A DNA stretch of 64,000 nucleotides, taken from NCBI GenBank assembly GCA_964478735.1, contig CAYZJB010000007.1:8856-72855 (forward strand), given 5' to 3'. The DNA is from CAYZJB01 sp964478735 (GTDB lineage Bacteria > CLD3 > SB21). Position numbers and translations under genes: made by a program. Below are positions 34,386-43,289 of this stretch, in pieces (positions within the stretch are counted from its first letter, which is position 1; every line of letters starts with the position of its first letter). Under the pieces are notes generated by a model that was given only the letters and a program-made list of their open reading frames with translations, ran no database searches and was not told the DNA's origin.

Positions 34386-36059
34386 CTAATACCCGGCTGC
34401 AAATCCCTGACGCCGCCGATCCGCCTCCCCGTAGTACGTCCCGCTATCCGGATCGATCCAGATGGAATGGGCGTCGCCTATAAAATCGACGGGTTTGATC
34501 CGGTGATGACGAACGAGCAGACAGTCGACCCTTCCGATCGTCCATTTTGTTTCCATCCTCACTTCATCGGGTAACCAGGTGTGGCTCAGGCGCGGATAGT
34601 CGATGGCGTCACGCAAGGTCAATTTATCGTCGACGACCCCAATAATCACTTGCAGTACCGTATTGATGATCGTGCGCCCACCGGGCGATCCGGAGATGAG
34701 AAACGGTTTTCCATCTTTTAGCACAATCGTCGGCGCCATGCTGCTGAGCATCCGCTTCCCCGGCTCGACTCCGTTGGGATTGCCGCCGAATCCGCCCTGA
34801 TGATTCGGCACGTCAGGACGAATATTAAAATCGTGCATTTCGCTGTTTAGAAAAAAGCCAAATCCCGGCAGGATGGCGTGAGAACCGAAATTATCCTCGA
34901 TTGTCACGGTCATGGCAACGGCATTCCCGTCCTTGTCGATAATGGACACGTGCGTCGTTTCGACACTCTCGCGAATGATAACTGCCGCCGAGTCAAACGA
35001 CGAAGCACGACGCGTTAGCGTTTTCCGATACTGTTCCCGGGCATACGTTTTGGACAAAAGCCGTTCCGTGGGAACGTCGACAAAATCTCCATCCGCCAGA
35101 TAACGTTGACGGTCAAGATGCGCAAGCCGCATCGTTTCGACGATGCGATGAAGCACGTCGCCGGAATTACGGTCAGCCGGCCCGTTTTCGAGAATGTTCA
35201 GCATCTGAATCAAAGTGATTCCGCCCGAAGACGGTAGACCCATACCCACGATTTCATAACCTCGGTACGTCCCGTGAACGGCCGGACGCCACACAGCCTG
35301 ATAATTCTTCAGGTCCTCGCGTGTCCACAAGCCTCCCATTTCCTGCATCTTGTCCGTCATTCGTTCGCCAAGACTGCCTTCGTAAAAAATCGCCGAGCCG
35401 CTGTCGGCGACCTGTCCAAGAACCGCCGCGAGATCGTCCTGACGGAGCCAGTTGCCGGCACGAACGGGTGAATCGTTATGGAAAAATATTTGTCGAACGG
35501 CTGGAAACTGACGCAGGATCGACGCTTCCTGGGACAAGCTCTGTGCCGTCAACATTGTGACGCTGTGTCCCTTACGCGCGGCAGTGTACGCGGGTTCGAT
35601 CAACTCCCTCCATTTCAATCGCCCGTATTTTTTCCATGCGGCTTCGAGTCCGCGAATCGTTCCGGGAATACCCGCGACAAGGTATCCGTAATCGGCGGCA
35701 AAGGAATCGAGTTGGCCGTCGGAACGATAAAACATTCGCGCATGAGCCGAAGCCGGCGCTTTTTCACGAAAATCCAGAGTCGCCGTTTCCCCACTGGCGA
35801 GATGAACGACCATGAATCCCCCACCCCCGATATTTCCCGCCTGAGGCGTTGTGACCGCGAGCATGAACGCGGCAGCGACCGCCGCATCGACCGCGTGGCC
35901 GCCCTTTTTCAGAATGTTCAAGCCTGTTTGCGAGGCGAGCCGATCCACGGAAACAACGACACCGTTTTTCGCCTCAACTGAAAATTGTTGTGCCTCGGTC
36001 GTTTCGCTGCCACCCAAGGCGAGGCACGCCAGGATGCCCATTTTCACCGTTTTCAACAT
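34386..36059 (-). CDS. ggt: Gamma-glutamyltransferase / glutathione hydrolase
   Basis: 557 aa precursor. A signal peptide (about 1-23) is followed by the large-subunit part with GGHAVDAAVAAAFMLAVTTPQAGNIGGGGFMV. The autocleavage site and nucleophile is Thr368 in ETTHVSIIDKDGNAVAMT, with the small-subunit motifs SSMAPTIVL and SGSPGGRTI. It cleaves gamma-glutamyl bonds of glutathione and similar peptides in the periplasm. Of note, the window also encodes a GCS2 ligase and ATP-grasp ligases that could make gamma-glutamyl compounds, though they are 26 kb away. Single gene, own transcript. Confidence 0.95.
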   Translation of the reverse strand: MLKTVKMGILACLALGGSETTEAQQFSVEAKNGVVVSVDRLASQTGLNILKKGGHAVDAAVAAAFMLAVTTPQAGNIGGGGFMVVHLASGETATLDFREKAPASAHARMFYRSDGQLDSFAADYGYLVAGIPGTIRGLEAAWKKYGRLKWRELIEPAYTAARKGHSVTMLTAQSLSQEASILRQFPAVRQIFFHNDSPVRAGNWLRQDDLAAVLGQVADSGSAIFYEGSLGERMTDKMQEMGGLWTREDLKNYQAVWRPAVHGTYRGYEIVGMGLPSSGGITLIQMLNILENGPADRNSGDVLHRIVETMRLAHLDRQRYLADGDFVDVPTERLLSKTYAREQYRKTLTRRASSFDSAAVIIRESVETTHVSIIDKDGNAVAMTVTIEDNFGSHAILPGFGFFLNSEMHDFNIRPDVPNHQGGFGGNPNGVEPGKRMLSSMAPTIVLKDGKPFLISGSPGGRTIINTVLQVIIGVVDDKLTLRDAIDYPRLSHTWLPDEVRMETKWTIGRVDCLLVRHHRIKPVDFIGDAHSIWIDPDSGTYYGEADRRRQGFAAGY

Positions 36060-36137
36060 GGTAACTTGTATGAAATCTTAGCCTAATGGCTGCACATTAA
36101 ATTGAAATAAAAAAAATAACAATAACAAAAAAATGAA

Positions 36138-36749
36138 ATGACTTCACTATACACTTCAACGGAAGAGCGTTTCAATGCAGCCACGCACCTCTTGGGCCTG
36201 ATCATGAGCGTTGCCGCGTTAATTGGGGCGCTCCAAAACGCCGTTGAGTCGACATCCGTTAAAATTTTCTTGTCCGTAGTCGCGCTGGTATATCTGTCAT
36301 CGGTTCTGTATCATGGAGTATCCGACGGGCAGGTCAAAGCGATTTTCCGGGTCCTTGATCACATTTCCATCTACCTGGCTATCGGCGGAACATCGCTGTC
36401 GATTCTTCTCCTTGTCTCCAACCGGCAAACCACTGGCTCGTTTGTACTGATTGGAATCCTTCTCATCGGTGCGGTCGTGCAAAAGCTGTTCTTCTTCTAT
36501 GAAACAGAGAATATTTCGATTCACCTCTATCTCCTCTTTACTTGGACGTGCATGGCGCTTTTCTGGGACCTATTTCCCATGATACCCCAACCGACAATCC
36601 AATGGATCGCACTCGGTTTAGTAAGCTACATTGTCGGCCTGGGCGTTATGAGGGAGCGTCGAATTCCCCACTATCATGCCTGGTGGCATGCGTTTGTGCT
36701 CTGTGGAAGTTTCATGCATTACAAGGCACTCGTGACCTTTCCCCATTAA
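36138..36749 (+). CDS. Hemolysin III / YqfA (ADIPOR-type) membrane protein
   Basis: 203 aa with seven predicted membrane helices. Family marks are STEERFNAATHLLG, VLYHGVSD, LDHISIYLAIGG and the C-terminal HAWWHAFVLCGSFMHY; the His residues form the zinc site in the PAQR fold. Bacterial members influence membrane fluidity and fatty-acid use; ceramidase-like hydrolase activity is proposed. No Shine-Dalgarno is seen in the A-rich leader. The stop codon abuts the left end of a 106-bp inverted-repeat element. Confidence 0.92.
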   Translation: MTSLYTSTEERFNAATHLLGLIMSVAALIGALQNAVESTSVKIFLSVVALVYLSSVLYHGVSDGQVKAIFRVLDHISIYLAIGGTSLSILLLVSNRQTTGSFVLIGILLIGAVVQKLFFFYETENISIHLYLLFTWTCMALFWDLFPMIPQPTIQWIALGLVSYIVGLGVMRERRIPHYHAWWHAFVLCGSFMHYKALVTFPH

Positions 36750-36750
36750 C

Positions 36751-36856
36751 AGGTTGTTGAAAAAGTCTTCAAAACGAACCCATGGCGAGTCGGGAAGCCA
36801 TGATAAAGCTGAATTTATTCACCGTTCGACTCCAATACGGACTTCTTCAACAACCT
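36751..36856. repeat. MITE-like element with terminal inverted repeats
   Basis: The ends AGGTTGTTGAAAAAGTCT (36751-36768) and its inverted partner ending at 36856 match at 16 of 18 positions. If one base is skipped, the match extends outwards to TAAC/GTTA in the flanks. The 70-bp interior has no ORF but a small CATGGC/GCCATG inverted repeat. TGTTGAAAAAGTC-like ends are common on IS families such as IS1182/IS5-like elements, so this may be a non-autonomous derivative. It could also act as a transcription stop between two convergent genes. No clear target duplication. Confidence 0.5.
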
Positions 36857-36866
36857 TGTTAGAGGC

Positions 36867-37544
36867 TCACGCTGCTCGCTGTAGCAGGTCGTCTCCTTTC
36901 AAGACTTTTCGCAGTTCTGCTAAACCGTTTCGTTGCGATAGCAGGTGTTCCGCCGAAAACTGTACAATGTGGACACGATGAAGTGGTAACGGAATCCAGC
37001 GTCGATGGCTGATACAATTCAAAATAGCCATTTCCGTCAAGCCAAGACCGAAAACGAGCGTCTCGACAAGATTGAGCGTTCGCGGTGTGAAACCGAATCG
37101 ATGAAGCGTTTGTGGTTTGAAATAATACGTGTAGCCGCGAAAAATAGTGTCCGGCGTGAACCTTCCACGATCAATGTCTGCGCAGATGTCCAGCAATCCG
37201 TCCAAGACGTCCAGTAAAATTCGACGCGGCGTGACATCGGTTGCCTGCAGAAAATCCCATGACGTTCCTAGGTGGATTTCGTAGCATTTGCGCCCGAATT
37301 GAAAGACAAAGAAGAAAGGTCGATAATATCGATACACTCCGATCTTGCGCAGCCATGGCGTCGTGACAAATCTTACCAAGCGATACAAAAAAACACCAGC
37401 CAGCAGACAAACAAAAAAATCAACCATTGTTTTTGTCAAGATGGTTCGGCTGTGTTCTGCCAGTTTTGTCCCGACGTTACCGGTACATTGATTTGATGAA
37501 TTACACGGAATTCCACTTTCCTCTTTTTTCAAACGAGAATCCAT
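36867..37544 (-). CDS. Hypothetical membrane protein
   Basis: 225 aa as drawn; an alternative start is Met40 (MVDFFVCLLAGVFL), which would place the membrane helix at the N terminus and seems more natural, although neither start has a good ribosome site. After the helix, a basic Tyr/Phe-rich segment (RKCYEIHLGTSWDF) and a mostly polar remainder follow. I recognise no domain. It is divergent from dapD (32 bp apart) and convergent with the hemolysin III gene across the inverted-repeat element. Confidence 0.6.
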   Translation of the reverse strand: MDSRLKKEESGIPCNSSNQCTGNVGTKLAEHSRTILTKTMVDFFVCLLAGVFLYRLVRFVTTPWLRKIGVYRYYRPFFFVFQFGRKCYEIHLGTSWDFLQATDVTPRRILLDVLDGLLDICADIDRGRFTPDTIFRGYTYYFKPQTLHRFGFTPRTLNLVETLVFGLGLTEMAILNCISHRRWIPLPLHRVHIVQFSAEHLLSQRNGLAELRKVLKGDDLLQRAA

Positions 37545-37576
37545 TCTAATATGGCCTGTTTCAAAAAGGAGAAAAA

Positions 37577-38422
37577 ATGAACGCCGATCAGCTCATCCTA
37601 GCAATTGAGGGCCTGTTTCCCCTGCCCACGGAAGCCATACGCGAGCAGGGCGGGTTGGAAATTTTTTATCATTTGAAACGACTGCTCAACAACGGACAGG
37701 CGCGCGCCGCGCAAAAAGACGGCGAGACCTGGCGGGTCAACGAGTGGGTCAAAAAAGGCATCCTAATCGGGTTCAAACTCGGACAATTGTCCGACATGTC
37801 GATCGACGGGCGGTTCCGTTTTTTTGATAAGGACACCTTTCCACTCAAGGCGCTGATCGAAAAAGACAACGTACGAGTGGTACCGGGTGGAACGAGCATA
37901 CGGGACGGCTGTTACGTGTCACCGCAGACGATCATCATGCCGCCCGCGTACATCAATGTCGGTGCGTATGTGGATTCCGGCACGCTCATCGACTCGCACG
38001 CGCTTGTCGGTTCGTGCGCACAACTCGGAAAAAATATTCACCTCAGCGCCGCGGCGCAAATCGGCGGCGTACTCGAACCGGTCGGGGCCATGCCGGTGAT
38101 CATCGAGGACGACGTGATGATCGGTGGAAATTGTGGAATTTATGAAGGCACGATTGTTAAACGAAGAGCGGTAATCGGTGCGGGTGTCATATTAACCGGA
38201 AGCACACCCGTATTCGATATCGTACGCAATGACGTCTATCGCAAGACGAAGGACAGGCCTTTAACCATTCCGGAAGGCGCCGTCGTCGTTGCTGGCTCAC
38301 GTCCGCTCTCATCCAATGTCATGGCCCGCGAGCGTCACCTGTCGATCTATACGCCCATCATCATCAAATATCGGGATGAAAAAACCGATGCGGCAACGGC
38401 ATTGGAGGATGTGCTGCGTTAG
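37577..38422 (+). CDS. dapD: Tetrahydrodipicolinate N-succinyltransferase
   Basis: 281 aa. An N-terminal helical domain precedes a left-handed beta-helix of hexapeptide repeats (about 95-215: MPPAYINVGAYVDSGTLIDSHALVGSCAQLGKNIHLSA, VIIEDDVMIGGNCGIYEGTIVKRRAVIGAGVIL). It transfers succinyl from succinyl-CoA to tetrahydrodipicolinate in the succinylase branch of lysine and meso-diaminopimelate synthesis. AAAGGAG lies 5 nt before the ATG. Other dap genes are not in the window. Confidence 0.96.
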   Translation: MNADQLILAIEGLFPLPTEAIREQGGLEIFYHLKRLLNNGQARAAQKDGETWRVNEWVKKGILIGFKLGQLSDMSIDGRFRFFDKDTFPLKALIEKDNVRVVPGGTSIRDGCYVSPQTIIMPPAYINVGAYVDSGTLIDSHALVGSCAQLGKNIHLSAAAQIGGVLEPVGAMPVIIEDDVMIGGNCGIYEGTIVKRRAVIGAGVILTGSTPVFDIVRNDVYRKTKDRPLTIPEGAVVVAGSRPLSSNVMARERHLSIYTPIIIKYRDEKTDAATALEDVLR

Positions 38423-38720
38423 TTACTAAAGCCTTTCTCAAAAAATCGTGAAATCTGGAGAAAATTTGCTCGCCATCAGTAACCGGGGTGTGCGAAGTAT
38501 AAGCAAGTCCTATAGGCCATCGGGCGTGTCCCGCCCTTGAGTCATGGCCAGCACTTCAAAGCGGCTTACGCGATGGGGTTGTACTAGAATGTGATTTCAC
38601 AGCCGACAATGAATGCCCGCAGGGCGTTCGTCCCAATTGTCATGTGAATGGAGAATTGGTCGATCCGGCCGTACGACGTTCACGCTCGAGACGGCTGCCG
38701 GCAGGTATGTATGGAGATTT
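38423..38720. other. 298-bp intergenic stretch with a nested hairpin
   Basis: Convergent space between dapD and tlpA. No ORF with coding character. A nested hairpin lies at 38515-38549: GGCCAT/ATGGCC outside and GGGCG/CGCCC inside. It has no T-run, so it is not a standard terminator. Nothing else assignable. Confidence 0.4.
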
Positions 38721-39227
38721 TTATACGCCTGCTTTTCTCAGCGCATTCACGAAAATTTCTCTCGTCTGTTGTCCGAGCAACTTGTTGCGGATCTTCCCCT
38801 CTTTGTCGATAATAACCGTCAATGGAAATCCGATGACTTCGAACTGGCGTGCAAACTGCATGTCGCCGTACCATGTCGGATAGTCGATTTTGAAATCCTC
38901 CATGACGGCCTTTTTGGCCTCCTCCATCGTTCCCGACTCGAGCAAAACGCCTATAACGACGACGTCTTTACCGGAGTAATCGCGGTGAATCGTGTTAAGG
39001 TCCGGTATTTCTTTTTTGCACGGTCCGCACCACGTTGCCCATATATTGAGCAAAACGGTTTTGCCGCGGTATGAAGCCAGTTGAACGTCGTTGCCGTCGA
39101 GGTCTTTGATCGTAAAATTAATTCCACCGTCGTTGACGGCGCCCGTGGACATCGAATGTTCACTCGGTGTTTTTTTGGCCCCGCAGCTTACGAATAAAAT
39201 CGACAATAAAAACAACCCCGTACGCAT
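38721..39227 (-). CDS. TlpA/ResA-like thioredoxin lipoprotein
   Basis: 168 aa from the ATG at 39227, which has TAGGAG 5 nt upstream and gives a lipoprotein signal with lipobox LFVSC (Cys15); the longer frame to 39323 overlaps dsbD and is rejected. The thioredoxin fold has NIWATWCGPCKKEIPDL (CxxC) and the cis-Pro region in VIGFPLTVIIDKEG. It acts as a periplasmic thiol reductant, for example in cytochrome c maturation, probably kept reduced by DsbD encoded just upstream (8 bp). Confidence 0.93.
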   Translation of the reverse strand: MRTGLFLLSILFVSCGAKKTPSEHSMSTGAVNDGGINFTIKDLDGNDVQLASYRGKTVLLNIWATWCGPCKKEIPDLNTIHRDYSGKDVVVIGVLLESGTMEEAKKAVMEDFKIDYPTWYGDMQFARQFEVIGFPLTVIIDKEGKIRNKLLGQQTREIFVNALRKAGV

Positions 39228-39234
39228 GAAACTC

Positions 39235-41145
39235 CTATCGTTGTGCCATATGATTCGTGAGCCCTTGTTTGAGAAAATTTTTGAATACTTCGGGATCCCT
39301 TTCCAATCCTCCAAACGACGCAATCACGTTTTCATTCCCATCCACGATCGCGTAAAACGGCAGCGCCACGCTACCGACCAGTCGCTGCTGGAGATCCTGA
39401 TATTCCTCCTGCCGATCACCGAAGTCCGTCCAGAGCCGGACCAGGATCATTTTGGAAAATAATTCCTGCACGTCGTTTCGTACGAACATCGTTTTTTCCA
39501 TCAGGCGGCAATTGGTACACGTCTTCCCGGTAAAGTCGATGAACATCGGCCGCCCGGTTTTTTGTGATTCGTTAACGGCTGTTTCGTAATCTTCGATCCA
39601 CGCCTCTTCGCTGTGGTTCTGAACTTTTGCTCTAACGACGCCGTAGTCGGCGGGCGGCAGATAGGCGTCGAGGTCGGCTTGGAGCGGATTACCGAAGAGG
39701 CCCGAGAGTAAATAAATACTCAGGCTAAGAAAGTAAAAAGACAGCGCCGTGCGGCCGATTCCCACGCGTTCGATTTCGACGTCGTCTTTGAACCGGATCT
39801 TGCCGAGTAAATAAATTCCGCACATTCCTAGCAGCACGATCCAGATGGCCAGTAACGCCGGCCGCGTCAGAAGTTCAAGGTCCCACACCAGGTCGACGTT
39901 GCTGAAAAATTTAAACGCCGCCGCGACCTCGACAAACGCCATGACTATTTTTGTCTCGTGCAGCCAGCCGCCGCTTTTGGGCAAGGACGCCATGTACTGC
40001 GGAAAAATCGCGAGAATGAAAAACGGTGCGGAAAAGGCCGCCGCAAAACACAACATCCCGACGATCGGGAGGAACCAGTCGCCGTTGGCCGATGCGACCA
40101 TCAGCAATCCGACGAACTGCACGGTGCAGGTAAACGAAACCAGAGTAAACGTGATCCCGGCGAATAACGTACCGAGGTTTCCCCCGCCGTCGGATCGTTT
40201 TTGGGTCAGATTGATCAAAAAGTTCGGTACGCGAATTTCAAACACGCCGAACAGGCTGAGCGCGAAGACGATGAACAAGGCGCCGATGAAGAGGTTGACC
40301 CATGGATTGGCCGCGAAATTTTGCGCCCCGCTGGCTCCGAGAATCACCGACATCAGCCAGCCGAAGAGTGTGAACGAGAGGATAATACCCGCCACGTACA
40401 CGACGGCTTTTTTGACCGCCTGCGGCCGCGTCGGCGCGGCATGTTTGGTAAAAAAGGAAACCGTGATCGGGATCATCGGAAATACGCACGGCGTCAACAG
40501 CGCGATCAAACCGGTCAGAAACGCCAGGCCGATGAAAGAACCGAGCGTTTCGCTGGCCAGTCGTTCGTACGAACGTGTGCGTTCCAGAACGGACCCCGCT
40601 GCCGCGGAGTCTTTCGAGTCTGCATGATTGGCCGTGAGTTTCCCTTCACCGGATATATCAGATCGCTCTCTGACTGAAGAACCTTGACCGCCGGGCAATG
40701 GGAGTCGATAGTCGATTGAAACCGTTTTCGGAGGAAGGCAGTACGTTTCCGTACAGGCCTGATAGCGCAGCGAAATTTTGATATCGGCGTTTCCCGCGGC
40801 GCCATCGATCTTCAGCGGTTGTTCAAATCGAACCACGCCGCTGTGCCATATAACGTCGGTCTCAAAGCCCTGGTCGTAGTGTTTCGTGCCTGCCGGGGCC
40901 TTCAAGGCTCCATCGAATTGGAGCTCCTGCGGAAGTTCGACCGACAGTTCCGTCGAGATCGGTCCTTCGACGGGTTCGATGCCGTAAATATGGTACGGAG
41001 CTTCAATCGTTGCGTCGACGACGAGCATGATACGGTTGGACGACACAACGCGATGGTCCGCCTTCAACGTGACGATGTCTTTTTTGGGGTTTTGTCCGGC
41101 CAGCGCAGTCCACGCGATGAAAAAAATAATAACCGTTTTGATCAT
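39235..41145 (-). CDS. dsbD: DsbD thiol:disulfide interchange protein
   Basis: 636 aa from MIKTVIIFFIAW (41145), which gives a clean signal peptide; a GTG further up (41199) is possible but less likely. Three parts are seen. The N-terminal DsbD-alpha-type beta domain has ACTETYCLPPKTV. The eight-helix membrane domain has a Cys in LTPCVFPMIPITVSFFTK and one in VSFTCTVQF. The C-terminal thioredoxin domain has DFTGKTCTNCRLMEKTMF. It carries electrons from cytoplasmic thioredoxin to periplasmic partners such as the adjacent TlpA. Confidence 0.95.
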   Translation of the reverse strand: MIKTVIIFFIAWTALAGQNPKKDIVTLKADHRVVSSNRIMLVVDATIEAPYHIYGIEPVEGPISTELSVELPQELQFDGALKAPAGTKHYDQGFETDVIWHSGVVRFEQPLKIDGAAGNADIKISLRYQACTETYCLPPKTVSIDYRLPLPGGQGSSVRERSDISGEGKLTANHADSKDSAAAGSVLERTRSYERLASETLGSFIGLAFLTGLIALLTPCVFPMIPITVSFFTKHAAPTRPQAVKKAVVYVAGIILSFTLFGWLMSVILGASGAQNFAANPWVNLFIGALFIVFALSLFGVFEIRVPNFLINLTQKRSDGGGNLGTLFAGITFTLVSFTCTVQFVGLLMVASANGDWFLPIVGMLCFAAAFSAPFFILAIFPQYMASLPKSGGWLHETKIVMAFVEVAAAFKFFSNVDLVWDLELLTRPALLAIWIVLLGMCGIYLLGKIRFKDDVEIERVGIGRTALSFYFLSLSIYLLSGLFGNPLQADLDAYLPPADYGVVRAKVQNHSEEAWIEDYETAVNESQKTGRPMFIDFTGKTCTNCRLMEKTMFVRNDVQELFSKMILVRLWTDFGDRQEEYQDLQQRLVGSVALPFYAIVDGNENVIASFGGLERDPEVFKNFLKQGLTNHMAQR

Positions 41146-41206
41146 GAGTCTGAAAACTAAAATTATTTTGCAGTTACCTTCTACGGAATGTTTTTCCACA
41201 GGTTAC

Positions 41207-41452
41207 TCATAGAATAACCAATCCTTTCTCCACATATTTCATCAAAAACCGACTATGTCCGACGATGGCCGATGCGTTTTGCCGGACGAGTTCGGCATGA
41301 GGACCGTGAGCCACGACGGATTGGTGGTACACGGCGACCCACTGATTGGGATAACGACGGACAATGTCCCGCGAGTGGCGTTTGAGCCACTCGGCATTCG
41401 ACATATCGGGGTGAGCCTTCGAGGGTTCTCCCCGCTTTTCACGGCTGCGCAT
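41207..41452 (-). CDS. DUF5678-like small protein
   Basis: 81 aa; GAGGAGG lies 5 nt before the ATG, so the start inside the end of rlmN (14-bp overlap) is well supported. The pattern WLKRHSRDIVRRYPNQWVAVYHQSVVAHG...LVRQNASAIVGHSRFLMKYVEKG fits the DUF5678 type (often toxin-antitoxin-adjacent or stand-alone), with unknown function. It is translated together with rlmN. Confidence 0.7.
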   Translation of the reverse strand: MRSREKRGEPSKAHPDMSNAEWLKRHSRDIVRRYPNQWVAVYHQSVVAHGPHAELVRQNASAIVGHSRFLMKYVEKGLVIL

Positions 41453-42545
41453 ATTGCCCTCCTCGTTTGGAGTAAACCGAATCGCTTTTGACAGCCAGTT
41501 GTCCGCATGCCGCGGCGATGTCCCGTCCGCGGGAACGCCGCAACGTCAATGGCCCGTCGACCGCCGACACGCGTTTCATGAACCACGCGATGTGTTCATC
41601 CGAAGGCCGTTCCAGTTTCGGCCCTTCGATCGGATTGTACGGAATCACGTTGATCTTGGCACCATGAAGCCGCGCCGACAGTTTGACCAGACGCCTTGCA
41701 TCGTCTTCGGTGTCGTTAACGTCCTTCATGAGTACGTATTCCAGCGTCACGGACCGGCCCGACGTTTGGATATAATGTCCGACGGCGCTCAACAGATCCT
41801 CCAGCGGATATTTTTTTGTGATCGGCATGACCTTGCGGCGAACGTCGTCCGTCGTTGCGTTGAGGCTGATCGCAAGATTGTACGGATGCCCGCCATCGGC
41901 ATATTCGACAATGCGCGGAATGATCCCGGAGGTCGAAATCGTGATGTGCTTCGGACTTACGCCGAGTCCGTCGGGATGGGCGATGATCTCGGCGGCGCGC
42001 AGTACGTTATCGTAATTCAAAAACGGTTCTCCCATTCCCATAAAGACGATATTGGAAATCCCGTCATCCAATCGTCGCATGGCGATCAGTTGATCGACGA
42101 TTTCTCCCGCGCTCATGTGCCGGCGAAAACCCATCCAACCGGTCGCACAGAATTCGCAATCGACGGCACATCCGACCTGCGACGACAGACACACCGTGCG
42201 GCGGTCGTCATCCGGAATAAGGACGGCTTCGACTTTCTGTCCGTCAGAAAGTTCGAATAAAAGTTTTTGTGTGGCCTCCGTTTCGGATTCGTGCGATTTT
42301 TGAATCTTCCGGACCGTATTTTTTTGAATGATGGCGGCGGACGCAAGACGGTCCCTCAACTCGACGGACAGATCCGTCATCACGTCGAACGAAGCCGCTC
42401 CGCGCTGGTAGAGCCACCGAAAAACCTGTCGCCCGCGAAACTTTTTTTCTCCCAGGCGAACAAAAAAATCTTCCAGTTCCGGAAGACTCATGCCCATCAA
42501 ATTCGTTTTCAGTTCCGTCATGGGCGGATAACTTACCGTACCCAT
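41439..42545 (-). CDS. rlmN: 23S rRNA (A2503-C2)-methyltransferase / tRNA A37 methyltransferase RlmN
   Basis: 368 aa. Radical-SAM 4Fe-4S motif GCAVDCEFCATG (CxxxCxxC), MGMGEPFLNYDNVLRAA, VTLEYVLMKDVNDTEDDARRL, IPYNPIEG, and a late Cys in AACGQLA that matches the conserved methyl-carrying Cys. It methylates A2503 of 23S rRNA. Met1 or Met9 (MTELKTNLMGMS) could be the start; neither has a strong ribosome site. Divergent from the 199-aa lipoprotein gene (41 bp). Confidence 0.95.
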   Translation of the reverse strand: MGTVSYPPMTELKTNLMGMSLPELEDFFVRLGEKKFRGRQVFRWLYQRGAASFDVMTDLSVELRDRLASAAIIQKNTVRKIQKSHESETEATQKLLFELSDGQKVEAVLIPDDDRRTVCLSSQVGCAVDCEFCATGWMGFRRHMSAGEIVDQLIAMRRLDDGISNIVFMGMGEPFLNYDNVLRAAEIIAHPDGLGVSPKHITISTSGIIPRIVEYADGGHPYNLAISLNATTDDVRRKVMPITKKYPLEDLLSAVGHYIQTSGRSVTLEYVLMKDVNDTEDDARRLVKLSARLHGAKINVIPYNPIEGPKLERPSDEHIAWFMKRVSAVDGPLTLRRSRGRDIAAACGQLAVKSDSVYSKRGGQYAQP

Positions 42546-42586
42546 CTTTCTGTTTCAACTTTTTTAAAACTTCGTTAGTATGACCC

Positions 42587-43186
42587 ATGCGTCGATGGCT
42601 TATTTTCCTCGCTCTCATCGGATGTGCGTCGGTTGCCGACCCGCGAACACCGGAAGGGGCTCACGCCCGCGTTCATCAACTCCTTTCTGCAAACGATTAT
42701 CGAACGTTGTACGGCATGCTGGCGGAGGGTGTAAAAAATGATTTTCAAAACTACATTGACTCGACTCGCCGGGCGGCCGATTTGATCCGGCAATCGTATC
42801 CCGACGGCATGAAGTATTCCGGACTGCAAAGCCTGACGCTTCCCCTTCCGCAATTTGCGTTACGCCTCGAAGATGTAGAGGGCGACATTCCTGTCGACAG
42901 TCTGTTCAGCATTTTTTGCCGTGGCATTTTACACGATGCGGACCTGCGAATGACCCCGCTGCGTTCGCTCGGTTTATCCGTGATGACGGTCGATCGCATA
43001 TCGAGCGGCGAGGCGCGGGTACACACGCTCGGTCAAGATACCATTCTCTATCGTCTTGAATCCGACGGAGTGTGGCGAACAGAAGCTCTGTTTGGCAAAC
43101 CGTTTCGAGAGATGGCCGATGTGAGCGCCGCCAACCTTACCGTCATTCGACAGAATATCCGGGTTTATGCCGACTCCGCCCGCTAA
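42587..43186 (+). CDS. Hypothetical lipoprotein
   Basis: 199 aa. A short lipoprotein signal with lipobox ALIGC (Cys13) is followed by a mixed alpha/beta region resembling the NTF2-like/DUF4878 style (ARVHQLLSANDYRTLYGMLAEGVK) without catalytic marks. No Shine-Dalgarno; TAGTAT ends 5 bp before the ATG, so the transcript could be leaderless. Function unknown. Confidence 0.75.
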   Translation: MRRWLIFLALIGCASVADPRTPEGAHARVHQLLSANDYRTLYGMLAEGVKNDFQNYIDSTRRAADLIRQSYPDGMKYSGLQSLTLPLPQFALRLEDVEGDIPVDSLFSIFCRGILHDADLRMTPLRSLGLSVMTVDRISSGEARVHTLGQDTILYRLESDGVWRTEALFGKPFREMADVSAANLTVIRQNIRVYADSAR

Positions 43187-43222
43187 GCGGAGTTGAGTAA
43201 AATTAAACTAAAATTTCAATTC

Positions 43223-43251
43223 TTGATATTGGATCGCTCACGGACTATCTT
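43223..43251 (+). promoter_or_regulatory. Promoter of the kinase operon
   Basis: TTGATA (43223-43228), 17-bp spacer, TATCTT (43246-43251). Leader of about 32 nt, without a recognisable Shine-Dalgarno. Confidence 0.65.
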
Positions 43252-43289
43252 TTTTTCTGATCCGCAACGGACTTTCGATTCACATAACC

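Noticed and set aside
39228..39323. 32-residue extension of the TlpA lipoprotein
   Set aside because: It lies within dsbD and would bury the lipoprotein signal; TAGGAG precedes the inner ATG.
39845..40677. Long plus-strand ORFs opposite dsbD (260 and 158 aa)
   Set aside because: They are antisense shadows of the DsbD membrane domain, with arginine-rich or low-complexity composition and no start signals.
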